A stretch of DNA of 64,000 nucleotides from CAYGAW01 sp964347945 (GCA_964347945.1 CAYGAW010000186.1:1-64000), one strand, 5' to 3'; counted from the first letter of the stretch, positions 9,020 through 18,141 are shown. The notes: generated by a model from the letters alone, not told the origin. Program-made: numbers and translations.

Positions 9020-11013
9020 TGAATGATGAGACACCCAAGATCGGCGTCTACGTGTGCGACTGTGGGATCAACATCGGGGCCGTTGTCGATGTGCCTGAAG
9101 TGGTGCGCTTCGCCGCAGGATTGCCGTGTGTGGCCGCGGCTCGCGAGTACAAATACGTCTGCTCAGAGCCGGGCCAGGAGATGATCAAAACCGACATTGA
9201 GGAACTGGGCATCAACCGTGTGGTGGTTGCGTCGTGCACGCCACGCATGCACGAGCCTACTTTCCACCATGCGGTGGAGGAGGCAGGACTGAACCCCTAT
9301 TGCCTGCAGATGACGAACATTCGGGAGCATGTGTCCTGGATATCGAAAGACGGGTCTGCGGCCTCCGAAAAGGCCAAGCGCTTGGTACAGGCTGCTGTCG
9401 CTCGCGTCACCTTCCACGAACCTCTGGAGTCCCGCACTGAGGATGTGACGCCAGCGGCGCTGGTGGTCGGTGGCGGCATAGCGGGTATTCAGGCTGCACT
9501 CACCATAGCGGATGGCGGGTACAAGGCCTATCTGGTCGAACGCGGACCCACCATCGGGGGTCACATGGCTCAGCTGGATAAGACTTTTCCGACCCTTGAC
9601 TGTAGCACTTGAATTCTGGGGCCGAAGATGATGGATGCCGGTCGGCATCCCAACATTGAACTCCTGACCTATAGCGAGGTCGACGAGGTTTCTGGATACA
9701 TTGGCAAATTCCAGGTGAAAGTCCGTAAGAAAGCACGGTACGTCAACGCGGAGCTGTGCACGGGGTGCGGGTTGTGCAGCGAGAAATGCCCGCAGAAGAA
9801 GATACCCTCCGAGTTTGACGAGGGTTTGGGCGACCGTTCGGCTATATACGTACCCTTTCCTCAGGCCATTCCTCGTGTACCGGTCATCGACACCGAACAT
9901 TGCACCTACTTCTTGAAGCAGAAGTGCAGAGCGTGCGAGAAGCTGTGCCCTGCGGGTGCCATTGACTTCGAGCAGGAGGACGAAGTCGTGGAATTGGAGG
10001 TCGGAACTATCATCGCCGCCACCGGATTTGCGCAGTTCGATTCCGCGCAACTGCCTCAGTACAACTACTTGCTTTCTCCGGACATCATTGACGGTCTTCA
10101 GTTCGAGCGCATGTCCAGTTCCACGGGCCCAACCGAGGGCGAAATCCTCACCTCCAAGGGTGTCCCGCCTAAGAGAGTTGCCATCATCCACTGTGTGGGG
10201 GCGCGCGACGAACACTCCAACGCGTATTGCTCACGAGTTTGTTGCATGTATGCCCTGAAGCACGCCCATCTGGTGCGGGACAAGATTGATGCCGAGGTCT
10301 ATGAGTTCTACATGGACATCCGCGCTGCGGGCAAGGGGTACGAAGAGTTCTACGAGCGGGTGCAGCAGGAGGAGGTGTACTTCGTCCGCGGGCGCTGTGC
10401 CGAGGTCACGGTGCAGGAGGATGGACAACTGATGGTCCTTGCAGAGGATACCATCCTGGGCGCACCCGTTTCGGTGAGAGTGGACATGGTCATCTTGGAT
10501 GCGGCCATGGTTCCCCACAGCGACGCTGGGGAGGTGGCTTCCACACTCGGGATTGGGCGCAGCGCGGACGGTTTCTTCCTCGAGGCTCACCCCAAGCTAC
10601 GCCCGGTGGATACGAGCACTGATGGTGTGTTCCTGGCTGGCGCTTGTCAGGCACCTCGGGACGTTCCGGACACGGTGGCTCATGCCAATGCCGCGGCTGC
10701 TCAATGTCTGTCCCTGCTTTCGCGAGGCGAGGTCACCATCTCTCCCACCGTGGCGGTGGTGGATGAGGAGCTTTGCTCAGGTTGCATGATATGCATAGCC
10801 CTGTGCCCCTACACTGCCATTAGCTTTGTCAGTCACGATGGCACTGGCGTGGCGCGGGTAAACGAAGCGTTATGCAAGGGATGTGGCACCTGCGTGGCTG
10901 CTTGCCCGGCGGGGGCACTCAAGGCGCGTCACTTCACCGACCGGCAGATCTATGCAGAGATCGAGGGACTGCTCCAGGTCTCAACCCAGGAAGTGGAAAA
11001 GGTTGGAACCTAG
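9019..11013 (+). CDS. hdrA: HdrA, predicted selenoprotein (Sec at codon 198)
   Basis: FAD-containing bifurcating subunit of the Hdr complex, 664 residues if UGA at 9610-9612 is read as selenocysteine. N-terminal VCDCG motif (C13, C15), FAD motif GGGIAG (151-156), then TFPTLDCST followed by UGA and ILGPKM. In HdrA the usual sequence is a CxxC at exactly this point, and some methanogen HdrA proteins have Sec there, so the UGA replaces a known redox Cys/Sec. After it the same frame continues with no break through one 4Fe-4S motif (C247, C250, C253), CRACEKLCP, and two C-terminal ferredoxin motifs ([11 protein letters not shown] and [11 protein letters not shown]). A hairpin directly downstream fits a bacterial SECIS. 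Taking it as two genes would cut the flavoprotein at its active site. Confidence 0.88.
9610..9650 (+). promoter_or_regulatory. UGA codon and bacterial SECIS-like hairpin in hdrA
   Basis: UGA at 9610-9612 is followed 20 bases later by a perfect 7-bp stem, GGATGCC (9633-9639) with GGCATCC (9644-9650), closing a GGTC loop (9640-9643). The E. coli fdhF SECIS also has GGUC in its apical loop. The loop begins 27 bases after the UGA, within the range known for bacterial elements. A short lower helix (9627-9630 with 9654-9657) may extend the stem. Confidence 0.8.
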
Positions 11014-11122
11014 ACTTCTGCGCCAGGTCGAGGTCAGGTCTTGGCCCAGGCCGTGGACGTGGGGCAGTAACCAGAAGCAGCGCCGGGGCCTGGCGCCTGC
11101 ACCATGAGGGAGGTCTTACAGA

Positions 11123-11572
11123 ATGATAGATAATGGCTTCGAACCGCGCATCGTTGCCTTTCTCTGCAACTGGTGCACCTATGCCGCAGCGGACGCGGCT
11201 GGAATATCTCGCATGGAACAGCCTCTCAATGTGGACATCATTCGGGTGATGTGCTCAGGACGCGTTGATCCTTCGTTTGTGCTGAAGGCCTTTGTCGAAG
11301 GAGCTGATGGAGTGATGGTCTTCGGGTGTCATCCCCCTGGCGACTGCCACTATGGCGAAGGAAACTACAAGACCTTTCGCCGCATGCCTTTGTTAGAGCG
11401 ACTCCTGGAACAGTATGGGATCGACAAGGAACGCTTCCAGTGGGGCTGGATTTCGGCCGCTGAAGCCCCTAAGTGGGCACAAGTGACACGTGACTTCACA
11501 GGAAAGGTACGAGAGCTTGGGCCGCTGGACTGGAGGGGTTATCTAGAGGAGATGGAGACCAGGGAGGTTTAG
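11123..11572 (+). CDS. mvhD: Hydrogenase iron-sulfur subunit MvhD
   Basis: A 149-residue protein carrying a 2Fe-2S cluster that passes electrons between the [NiFe] hydrogenase and HdrA. Recognised by CNWCTY (C15, C18), RVMCSGRVDP (C44) and FGCHPPGDCHYGEGNY (C69, C75), the hallmark of MvhD/FrhD-like delta subunits. Some homologues have Sec in the GxHPGDCHY motif; here it is Cys. The gene sits 109 bases after hdrA and six bases before the small subunit gene, so the order hdrA-mvhD-mvhG-mvhA matches methanogen and bacterial bifurcating clusters. Confidence 0.93.
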   Translation: MIDNGFEPRIVAFLCNWCTYAAADAAGISRMEQPLNVDIIRVMCSGRVDPSFVLKAFVEGADGVMVFGCHPPGDCHYGEGNYKTFRRMPLLERLLEQYGIDKERFQWGWISAAEAPKWAQVTRDFTGKVRELGPLDWRGYLEEMETREV

Positions 11573-11578
11573 GGAAGA

Positions 11579-12541
11579 ATGGCTGGCAAACCGAAGGTGG
11601 CTTTCTATTGGGCCGCTTCCTGCGGGGGGTGCGAGATCGCCGTCTTGGAGATACGAGAGAAGATCCTCGCTCTGGCTGAGGCTGTAGATATCGTCTTCTG
11701 GCCAGTGGCCATGGACATCAAGTACAAGGATGTGGAGGACATGGATGATGGCGGGATTGATGTCTGCTTCTTCAATGGCGCTATCCGCAACACGGAGAAT
11801 GAGCACATGGCGAGCCTTCTCCGCGCCAAGTCCAACACGCTGGTGGCGTTCGGATCCTGCGCTCATGAGGGGTGTATTCCCGGTCTAGCCAACGTTTGCG
11901 ATCTAGAGGGTATTTTCCAAACGGTGTACAGAGAAAGCCCCTCCACGGAGAACCCCAATAGCGTATTTCCCGAGACGAGGCATCAGGTGGCAGAGGGTGA
12001 ACTGGAAATCCCTGTCCTTTATCACACCGTCAAGACCCTGGGCCAGACGGTACCGGTGGACTACTTCGTGCCCGGCTGTCCCCCTCAGGCTCACCAGACG
12101 TGGGCCGTCTTTGAGACTATTGTGAAGGGGAAGCTGCCGCCCCCGGGCAGCGTGATAGGAGCGGGTGACAAGACGGTCTGCGACGAATGCGAGCATACCA
12201 GGGAGGAGAAGAAAGTAAAGGAGTTCTTCCGCATCCATGAGATCATTCCCGATGAGAAGAAGTGTCTCTTGGAACAAGGCATCGTATGCGCTGGGCCAGC
12301 CACCCGAAGCGGATGTGGGGCTCTATGCCCGACGGTTAACCTGCCCTGTCGAGGATGCTACGGGCCGGCACCAGGGGTGGTGGACCAGGGGGCCAAGTTG
12401 CTCAGCGCCGTAGCCTCGGTTGTGGACGCCGATACTGAGGGGGAAGCGCGGCGGATCGTCTCGCAGATTGTGGACCCCATCGGCACGTTCTATCGTTTCG
12501 GTCTGGCCGCTTCGCTTCTGCGGCGGAGAAAGACGCAGTAG
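11579..12541 (+). CDS. mvhG: [NiFe] hydrogenase small subunit (MvhG type, group 3c)
   Basis: Electron-transfer subunit of a cytoplasmic F420-non-reducing hydrogenase, 320 residues. The proximal 4Fe-4S ligands are visible as SCGGCE (C15, C18), FGSCAHEGCIPG and PGCPPQ, and the C-terminal half has further Cys-rich motifs (CDEC, CLLEQGIVCAGP, CGALCP, CRGCYG) for two more clusters. It has no twin-arginine signal, consistent with a cytoplasmic enzyme. The ATG follows GGGAAG six bases after mvhD. It works with MvhA and feeds H2-derived electrons to MvhD and HdrA. Confidence 0.93.
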   Translation: MAGKPKVAFYWAASCGGCEIAVLEIREKILALAEAVDIVFWPVAMDIKYKDVEDMDDGGIDVCFFNGAIRNTENEHMASLLRAKSNTLVAFGSCAHEGCIPGLANVCDLEGIFQTVYRESPSTENPNSVFPETRHQVAEGELEIPVLYHTVKTLGQTVPVDYFVPGCPPQAHQTWAVFETIVKGKLPPPGSVIGAGDKTVCDECEHTREEKKVKEFFRIHEIIPDEKKCLLEQGIVCAGPATRSGCGALCPTVNLPCRGCYGPAPGVVDQGAKLLSAVASVVDADTEGEARRIVSQIVDPIGTFYRFGLAASLLRRRKTQ

Positions 12542-12616
12542 ATAGGCCGAGCTAGATGTGCGTCAGGCCGACTGAGACGGAACGGAATAGCAGCATCTGC
12601 TAACGGGGGTAGGTTC

Positions 12617-14086
12617 ATGAAGAAGATCAGCATTGATCCCATAACCCGCTTGGAGGGACATGGAAGGGTCGACATTTTCTTGGACGAGGAGGGAGACGTA
12701 GCCAACGCCTATCTCGTTATCCCTGAACTGCGGGGCTTTGAGAAGTTCTGTCAGGGGAGGCCGGTGGAGGAGTTGCCACGCATCACGCCTCGCATCTGCG
12801 GCGTCTGCCCGGAGGCTCATCTTATGGCCTCGGCCAAAGCCTGTGATGCCGTCTTCCAGGTGGAGCCACCTCCCGCGGGCAAGAAGTTGCGCGAGTTGTT
12901 CTACAGTGCTTTCTATGTGGGCGATCACACTACTCACTTCTACATCCTGGCCGCGCCCGATTTCGTAATGGGGCCCGACGCAGATCCTGCTATACGTAAC
13001 ATCCTTGGCGTCATCAACAAGGTCGGCGTGGAAGTGGGGGGCAAGGTCATCGAGGCGCGAGCTCGCTCGCTGGACATTGTCAAGATGCTGGGCGCCAGGA
13101 CTGTGCACCCCATCGGTGCTATCCCCGGCGGCATGAGCAAGCGTCTGAGTGAGGAGGAGCGGAAGGAAGTCGAAGAGAGCGCCCACTGGCTTCTTGATTT
13201 CGCTCAGTTCACTATACAACTGTTCAACGATGTCGTTCTGGGCAACAAGGAGTATGTGGACCTAATCCTTGGCGATCCCTTCACCCTGCCTACTTACTAC
13301 ATGGGCTTGGTGGATGATCACAACAAGGTGAACTTCTACGATGGTCTGGTGCGCGTGGTGGATCCGGACGGAGAGGAGTTGGTCAAGTATAGCTCAGACG
13401 AGTACTTGGACAACATCGCTGAGCACGTAGAGCCGTGGACCTATCTGAAGTTCCCTTATCTGAAGAAGGTTGGCTGGACAGGATTCGTAGGTGGCAAACA
13501 CAGCGGGGTGTATCGAGCCACACCGTTGTCGCGTCTCAACGCGGCAGACGGGATGGCTACCCCTTTGGCTCACGAAGAATACGAGCGTATGTACGACACC
13601 CTGGGCGGTAAGCCGGTACATCAGACGCTGGCCACGCATTGGGCTCGTGTCATTGAGACCTTGTACGCTGCCGAACGGTTGCTCGAGCTGGCAACGGACC
13701 CCGAGATAACTGATCCAAACGTGCGTACAGTCCCCACGGAGACGCCAACTGAGGGTGTGGGTATCGTGGAGGCGCCTCGTGGGACCCTCACGCACCACTA
13801 CACTACGGACGAGCAGGGTCTTGTGGTCAAGTGCAATCTCATAGTAGGCACCACCAACAACTATGCGCCCATTTCTATCTCCGTCAAACAGGCAGCCCAG
13901 GGGATGATCAAGAAGGGACAGGCCATCAGCGAAGGCTTGCTGAATATGGTGGAGATGGCTTTCCGGGCTTATGACCCCTGCATGGGGTGCGCTACCCATA
14001 CCTTGCCGGGACGGATGCCTCTGGAGGTGAGGATCTTGAACGATGGAGGCGAGGTGGTGCAGCGCTTGAGTCAATTCATGAACTGA
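12617..14086 (+). CDS. mvhA: [NiFe] hydrogenase large subunit (MvhA type, group 3c)
   Basis: Catalytic H2-splitting subunit, 489 residues. L1 motif RICGVCPEAH (C61, C64, H68) and L2 motif DPCMGCATH (C455, C458, H461) provide the four Cys ligands of the Ni-Fe centre. A 28-residue C-terminal tail after H461 is the peptide expected to be removed by a maturation protease, and such a protease gene follows. It forms the MvhADG module with the genes upstream. No Sec codon is present in L2. Confidence 0.95.
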   Translation: MKKISIDPITRLEGHGRVDIFLDEEGDVANAYLVIPELRGFEKFCQGRPVEELPRITPRICGVCPEAHLMASAKACDAVFQVEPPPAGKKLRELFYSAFYVGDHTTHFYILAAPDFVMGPDADPAIRNILGVINKVGVEVGGKVIEARARSLDIVKMLGARTVHPIGAIPGGMSKRLSEEERKEVEESAHWLLDFAQFTIQLFNDVVLGNKEYVDLILGDPFTLPTYYMGLVDDHNKVNFYDGLVRVVDPDGEELVKYSSDEYLDNIAEHVEPWTYLKFPYLKKVGWTGFVGGKHSGVYRATPLSRLNAADGMATPLAHEEYERMYDTLGGKPVHQTLATHWARVIETLYAAERLLELATDPEITDPNVRTVPTETPTEGVGIVEAPRGTLTHHYTTDEQGLVVKCNLIVGTTNNYAPISISVKQAAQGMIKKGQAISEGLLNMVEMAFRAYDPCMGCATHTLPGRMPLEVRILNDGGEVVQRLSQFMN

Positions 14087-14193
14087 CTGAGGCCTCTCTG
14101 GAGTCACGACAAGGCTCTCTAGGTTGTGGGCAAACGCGGTCATCTTCGCGTCAGGGGATGCTCCGCCGTGATCGGCAAGGCGGGAGAACATCG

Positions 14194-14727
14194 TTGAAGA
14201 CGCTAGTCTTAGGGCTCGGCAATTCCATGTTGACCGACGATGCGGTCGGCTTCGCTGTTGTCGAGGAGGTGAGAAAGCGGCTTGACAGTGCCGACGTTAG
14301 CGTGAGTACGGCTAGCGTGGGAGGGTTGAGCCTGCTGGAACTCATGGTGGGCTACGACAGCGTTATCATCGTTGACGCGATTCGCACCGGTCGGCGCGAG
14401 CCAGGTGCAATCCGTCGCCTTTCGCCTGACATGTTTCACGGGAGCGTGCGCGCTGCCTCGACACACGACATCAGTCTGGCTACCGCGCTGGAGCTGGGTG
14501 ATCAATTGGGCATGGATATCCCGAAACAAATCGTGATTCTTGGGATCGAGGCTGCGGATGTAGACACCTTCGGGGTACAGCTAACTCCTGCGGTAGCAAG
14601 GGCGGTGCCAGGAGCCGTGGACTGGGTTCTGAAGGAGCTTGCGACACAAGGCGATGGTAGTTCTGCACCAGGGAGGATTGAGAACGGCCCTTCACCTTCA
14701 GAGCCTGCGATAGCTTTGGCGGACTAG
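14194..14727 (+). CDS. Hydrogenase maturation protease (HyaD/HycI family)
   Basis: A 177-residue endopeptidase that should trim the C-terminus of the large subunit after nickel insertion. Features are LGLGNSMLTDDAVG near the N-terminus (its Asp and the downstream acidic and His residues bind the nickel being checked), VDAIRTG, and STHDISLATAL. I place the start at TTG 14194 because MKTLVLGLGN is the family start and GGGAG lies just before it; an upstream ATG at 14158 would add 12 residues with no family match. It ends the Hdr-Mvh operon. The last 20 or so residues are low-complexity. Confidence 0.88.
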   Translation: MKTLVLGLGNSMLTDDAVGFAVVEEVRKRLDSADVSVSTASVGGLSLLELMVGYDSVIIVDAIRTGRREPGAIRRLSPDMFHGSVRAASTHDISLATALELGDQLGMDIPKQIVILGIEAADVDTFGVQLTPAVARAVPGAVDWVLKELATQGDGSSAPGRIENGPSPSEPAIALAD

Positions 14728-14733
14728 TGAAGA

Positions 14734-14757
14734 GAAGACGGGAGACGCCCTGTCTTC
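14734..14757. terminator. Weak hairpin between convergent genes
   Basis: GAAGAC GGG pairs with CCC (one-base bulge) GTCTTC around a five-base loop, between the convergent protease and HD-GYP genes. No U-tract follows on either strand, so termination is uncertain. Confidence 0.25.
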
Positions 14758-14782
14758 CGGTGGACTGCTGCGGGCGACACGG

Positions 14783-15826
14783 CTATTCTTGCCGTTGAAC
14801 AACCTCTAGGAAGACCTCAACAACCTCAGGATCGAACTGCTTGCCCGCTTCTCGCCGCAGATGCGCTAGCACTTCTTCCCGGTCTATGGGAGGGCGGTAT
14901 GGACGAGGCGAGGTCATGGCATCGAAGACGTCGGCCACACAGATGATCCTGGCCCCCAGTGGTATCTGGTCACCCTTCAGGCCCTCAGGATATCCGGTTC
15001 CGTCGTAGTTTTCGTGTACATGCTTTATATAGGTGATTATATCCTGAAGAGGAGTGATGGGTTCCAAGATGCTAGCGGCGACCAGTGGATGTGACCTTAT
15101 TTGCTTCCCCTCTTCCTCGGTTAGCCGGCCAGGCTTGTTTAGAACGCTCGTCTTGGTGCCTAGCTTGCCAATGTCGTGAAGGAGCGCAGCCAGGCGGATG
15201 TCTTCCACCTCCTTGTCCGGTAGGGAGAACTCCCCAGCAATGGCGATGGCATGGGCGGAAACCCGTCTGGAATGACCCTCTGTGTACTCGTCTTTGGCCT
15301 GCAACGTGAGGACTATACTCTCGATGGCACTGATAAAGAGTCGCTGCAACTCCTCATTCGCCTCCGCCAGCTCCCTGGTCCTCTCCTCTACCTTTCTCTC
15401 CAGATTCCTGTGGTATTGTTTCCTCTCTTGTAACAGACGGCGGTTCTCCAGAGCCCTTTGGACGCTGATGAGCACCTCTTCAAGGTGAAAGGGCTTGACC
15501 ACGTAGTCAAACGCTCCCCCCTTCATAGCCTCGACAGCTACTTCTCTGTTATCGACGGCAGTCACCATGATCACTGCTACGTCGTCGTCGTATTCCTTGA
15601 TGCGTTTCAGCAACTCGATGCCGTCCATACCAGGCATCCTTATGTCGCACAAGGCGACGCCGCAAGGAAGTTGCGCCAGCTTTTCCAGAGCCTCGCCACC
15701 AGTCTCCGCCGTGACACAGGAATAGCCCATCTGGGACAGGTATCGCTCCAGGATGGAGTGGACCAATGGCTCGTCGTCTACCACCAGGACTCTGTCGTTC
15801 GCTTGCTGGTTCGCGTCGCTGCTCAT
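14783..15826 (-). CDS. Response regulator with HD-GYP phosphodiesterase domain
   Basis: A 347-residue regulator. An N-terminal receiver has phosphoacceptor D61 in ALCDIRMPG and Lys in VVKPF. A coiled-coil linker runs from about residue 130 to 165. A C-terminal HD-GYP domain has the metal residues H217-D218 (LLHDIGK), HENYDGTGYP (271-280) and VFDAM. Complete HD-GYP domains hydrolyse cyclic di-GMP, so phosphorylation probably alters second messenger levels. It faces the hydrogenase operon tail to tail and is divergent from the DUF4446 gene, with promoters for both in the intervening space. Its kinase is not adjacent. Confidence 0.93.
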   Translation of the reverse strand: MSSDANQQANDRVLVVDDEPLVHSILERYLSQMGYSCVTAETGGEALEKLAQLPCGVALCDIRMPGMDGIELLKRIKEYDDDVAVIMVTAVDNREVAVEAMKGGAFDYVVKPFHLEEVLISVQRALENRRLLQERKQYHRNLERKVEERTRELAEANEELQRLFISAIESIVLTLQAKDEYTEGHSRRVSAHAIAIAGEFSLPDKEVEDIRLAALLHDIGKLGTKTSVLNKPGRLTEEEGKQIRSHPLVAASILEPITPLQDIITYIKHVHENYDGTGYPEGLKGDQIPLGARIICVADVFDAMTSPRPYRPPIDREEVLAHLRREAGKQFDPEVVEVFLEVVQRQE

Positions 15827-15867
15827 CGATCACCAGGGGAATCGTTCTATCCGTGCAGATCGCCAGT

Positions 15868-15896
15868 ATGGTACTCCAAGACTGGCATATTGTCAA
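15868..15896 (-). promoter_or_regulatory. Promoter of the HD-GYP gene
   Basis: On the minus strand, TTGACA (15891-15896), 17 bases, TACCAT (15868-15873). It lies about 40 bases before the start codon. Confidence 0.5.
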
Positions 15897-15904
15897 CACT
15901 GTGA

Positions 15905-15933
15905 TTGACAACCTGTGCTGAAGGAAGTAGAAT
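15905..15933 (+). promoter_or_regulatory. Promoter of the DUF4446 gene
   Basis: TTGACA (15905-15910), 17 bases, TAGAAT (15928-15933). It is back to back with the HD-GYP promoter; the two -35 boxes are nine bases apart, so the divergent genes may share control. Confidence 0.65.
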
Positions 15934-15980
15934 GCGCAACATGCTGTCGGACAGCCTACGAGCAGTGAGGTAGAGGAGAA

Positions 15981-16478
15981 GTGGAAACTCTGTTAGTGAT
16001 CTACCAGAAGTATGGTCTTCAATTGTGGTGCCTTCTGCTCCTGCTAATCATCGCCATGGGCTTGTGGCTGGTGCTGGTGTATAGACAGATCCAAAGGCTG
16101 CGCCACCGGTACGCGGCGTTGGTGACCAGCGGTGACGGAAAGGAGCTGGGAGAGCTGCTCAACATGTATGTGGAGCAGATGGGTCTCGCAGCCTCCAAAG
16201 CCGATCAGCTCACAGAGACATCGGAGGAGCTGGGGAAGAGACTGACGAGCAGTATACGAAGGTTGGGCCTGGTGCGTTTCAACGCCTTCGAAGGCACAGG
16301 CGGTGAACAGAGTTTCGCGCTGGCTCTCCTTGATGATGGGGGCAATGGCGTGGTTCTCAGTTCCCTCCAAGGACGTACGGAAAGCCGCCTCTACGCCAAG
16401 CGCGTGAGGGAGTGGGATTCAACCCACAGCCTCTCGGTCGAGGAGCAGGACGCCATAGGCCAGGCCCGCCAGAGCTAG
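15981..16478 (+). CDS. DUF4446 family protein
   Basis: A 165-residue protein with one N-terminal transmembrane helix (about residues 10-33), a coiled-coil stretch and a C-terminal domain with LGLVRFNAFEGTGGEQSFAL and GVVLSSLQGRTESRLYAK, which is the DUF4446 signature as I know it. The function of the family is not established; it often occurs near cell-envelope or chromosome-segregation genes. GTG start after GAGGAG. A gene for an envelope peptidase follows. Confidence 0.85.
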   Translation: METLLVIYQKYGLQLWCLLLLLIIAMGLWLVLVYRQIQRLRHRYAALVTSGDGKELGELLNMYVEQMGLAASKADQLTETSEELGKRLTSSIRRLGLVRFNAFEGTGGEQSFALALLDDGGNGVVLSSLQGRTESRLYAKRVREWDSTHSLSVEEQDAIGQARQS

Positions 16479-16479
16479 G

Positions 16480-16508
16480 TTGACAGGGAGCCTCAGCTGT
16501 AGTATATT
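16480..16508 (+). promoter_or_regulatory. Strong promoter of the M23 peptidase gene
   Basis: TTGACA (16480-16485), 17 bases, TATATT (16503-16508). It begins immediately after the DUF4446 stop codon and probably drives both the peptidase and the bactofilin genes. Confidence 0.7.
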
Positions 16509-16619
16509 CTACGTTAATTTGTGTCGCCCGCGTGGATATCTGCGTGGAGACACTTGGGCCGACGACGAGGAGACCTTGGCGTACTCGGCCGTAAATCAGA
16601 TTGAAGGAGATGGTTCGTA

Positions 16620-17639
16620 GTGGCGCGGAAGAGAGAGACGCATTCTCTCACTCTGATGATCGTGCCTCATTCTCAGCGTCCTCCTTTGAGCTTTCGCATA
16701 CCCCTGTGGGTCATCCCGACTACGATTGTCCTCGTGTTGGTGCTGGTATTTGGCTTCGCCTATCTCGCCGCGAACAATCGGAGCCTTAGTGCGCAAGTGA
16801 GCGAGTTGCACCGGGAGCAGGCGGTGTACCAAGCGCGGGATCGGGAAATGCGGCTGACCATCCTGGCACAGCAAGAGGAGGTCACGAGTCTGTCTGAGGC
16901 CGTGGACAGATTCAGAGTGGGTATGCTGGAGGTGGAGAATCTCTCTCGCCAGATACGACGGCTCATAGGTCTGGAGGACGTGGTGATCACGGCCACGGCC
17001 ACAGTGGCCCCGACCTCGTATCACATGGGAGGAGGCCAGGGGGGTTCGGAGCCCGGTGATTACAGCATGTCGCTGGCGCTCGAAGCAGGCAGGGGAGTTG
17101 AGGCGATGCAGGCGGTGCTCCCTGAGAGCACACAGGAGTTGAATCTGTTGCTAGATGCCTTGACTGCGAGAGTGGAGAGGATCGCTCCAGAGAAGCGGGA
17201 TGATCCTGAGGAACTGGAGCGTCAGTTGCGGCTTCTAGCCGCTGCGCCGAAGCTGTGGCCGATGGAGGGAGAGATCAGCTCGGGGTTCGGGTATCGAGTG
17301 ATCCCTTCCGCAGGCTACCTGGAGTTTCACCAAGGACTAGACATTGGTGCCTGGTATGGTACCTCAGTACGGGCCACGAAGGCCGGAAAGGTCGTCTTCG
17401 CTGGTTGGAGGCCGGGCCTTGGGTGGACCATCGTGCTGGAGCACGAGCTGGGCTTCTCCACTGTTTACGGTCACAACTCGTGGTACTTCGTGGATCCAGG
17501 AGACGTGGTGGAGGAGGGGCAGAAGATTGCTCTATCCGGCGACTCAGGCAGGAGTACGGGTCCTCATCTGCATTATGAAATACGCCTCAACGACGTTCCA
17601 AAGGATCCCTTAATCTACCTGAGTTTGAACGAGCATTGA
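16620..17639 (+). CDS. Membrane-anchored M23 (LytM) peptidase
   Basis: A 339-residue protein with a cytoplasmic N-terminus, one transmembrane helix (about 31-51), a coiled coil (about 55-120) and a C-terminal M23 domain. Zinc and catalytic residues are in FHQGLDIG (His near 237, Asp near 241) and HLHYE (near 315), so the domain looks active on peptidoglycan cross-links. The layout of helix, coiled coil and LytM resembles proteins that pair with bactofilins, and a bactofilin gene follows 58 bases downstream, which supports a shared role in cell shape or division. GTG start with GGAG upstream. Confidence 0.92.
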   Translation: MARKRETHSLTLMIVPHSQRPPLSFRIPLWVIPTTIVLVLVLVFGFAYLAANNRSLSAQVSELHREQAVYQARDREMRLTILAQQEEVTSLSEAVDRFRVGMLEVENLSRQIRRLIGLEDVVITATATVAPTSYHMGGGQGGSEPGDYSMSLALEAGRGVEAMQAVLPESTQELNLLLDALTARVERIAPEKRDDPEELERQLRLLAAAPKLWPMEGEISSGFGYRVIPSAGYLEFHQGLDIGAWYGTSVRATKAGKVVFAGWRPGLGWTIVLEHELGFSTVYGHNSWYFVDPGDVVEEGQKIALSGDSGRSTGPHLHYEIRLNDVPKDPLIYLSLNEH

Positions 17640-17697
17640 TCACCTCGGATGATTTGTGAGTGATGGTTGTCACCCAACGGCTAAGGAGGGTTAGACT

Positions 17698-18141
17698 TTG
17701 GTCGATGTGATAGATAGTCCAGCCAGCGATAGAATTGAGAATGTTATCGGGCCCACCGCCACCTTCATCGGCGAACTAAAATGCGATGGAGGGGTGCGCG
17801 TAGACGGAGTCTTCCAGGGGACCCTGGAGACTATGGGCAACATCATCATCGGTGAAACGGCTAAGGTAGCAGCTGACATCGTAGGCCGCAACATCTCGAT
17901 ATCGGGAGCAGTGAAGGGTAACATCAACGCAATGGGGCGGCTGGAGATACTGTCCACAGGCATCGTGTGGGGCGACATAGAAGTTGCGTCGTTCCTGATA
18001 GATGAGGGAGGGGTCTTCAGCGGCAGGAGCGAGATGCCGGTGGAGTTCGAGCCGCTGCTGCTAGCTGGCGAGAAGGAACCGCAGAGGCTCACAGAAGGCC
18101 GAGATGACGAGCATGAAGGCGAGGACGTCGCCATTACTTGA
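17698..18141 (+). CDS. Bactofilin
   Basis: A 147-residue cytoskeletal protein of the polymer-forming bactofilin family. The core is a right-handed beta-helix, seen as the regular pattern of Gly and hydrophobic residues from GELKCDGGVRVDGVFQG through VKGNINAMGRLEI and WGDIEV. The ends are short and polar. AAGGAGGG is spaced eight bases before TTG 17698; the next possible start is GTG 17707. It probably polymerises at the membrane and positions the upstream M23 peptidase. A clear terminator follows 20 bases later. Confidence 0.93.
   Translation: MVDVIDSPASDRIENVIGPTATFIGELKCDGGVRVDGVFQGTLETMGNIIIGETAKVAADIVGRNISISGAVKGNINAMGRLEILSTGIVWGDIEVASFLIDEGGVFSGRSEMPVEFEPLLLAGEKEPQRLTEGRDDEHEGEDVAIT

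Noticed and set aside
9163..10215. 350-codon frame on the minus strand inside hdrA
   Set aside because: Shadow of a high-GC gene: no ribosome binding site, no family features, composition fits antisense of HdrA.
9628..11013. Separate gene starting at ATG 9628 after a stop in hdrA, or hdrA as a pseudogene
   Set aside because: No ribosome binding site at 9628, the frame is continuous, the UGA is at the known Cys/Sec position, and a SECIS-like hairpin follows. All other motifs are intact, so decay is unlikely.
11327..11360. Selenocysteine in MvhD or in the hydrogenase L2 motif
   Set aside because: Both positions known to hold Sec in some relatives are Cys codons here, and the frames have no internal UGA.
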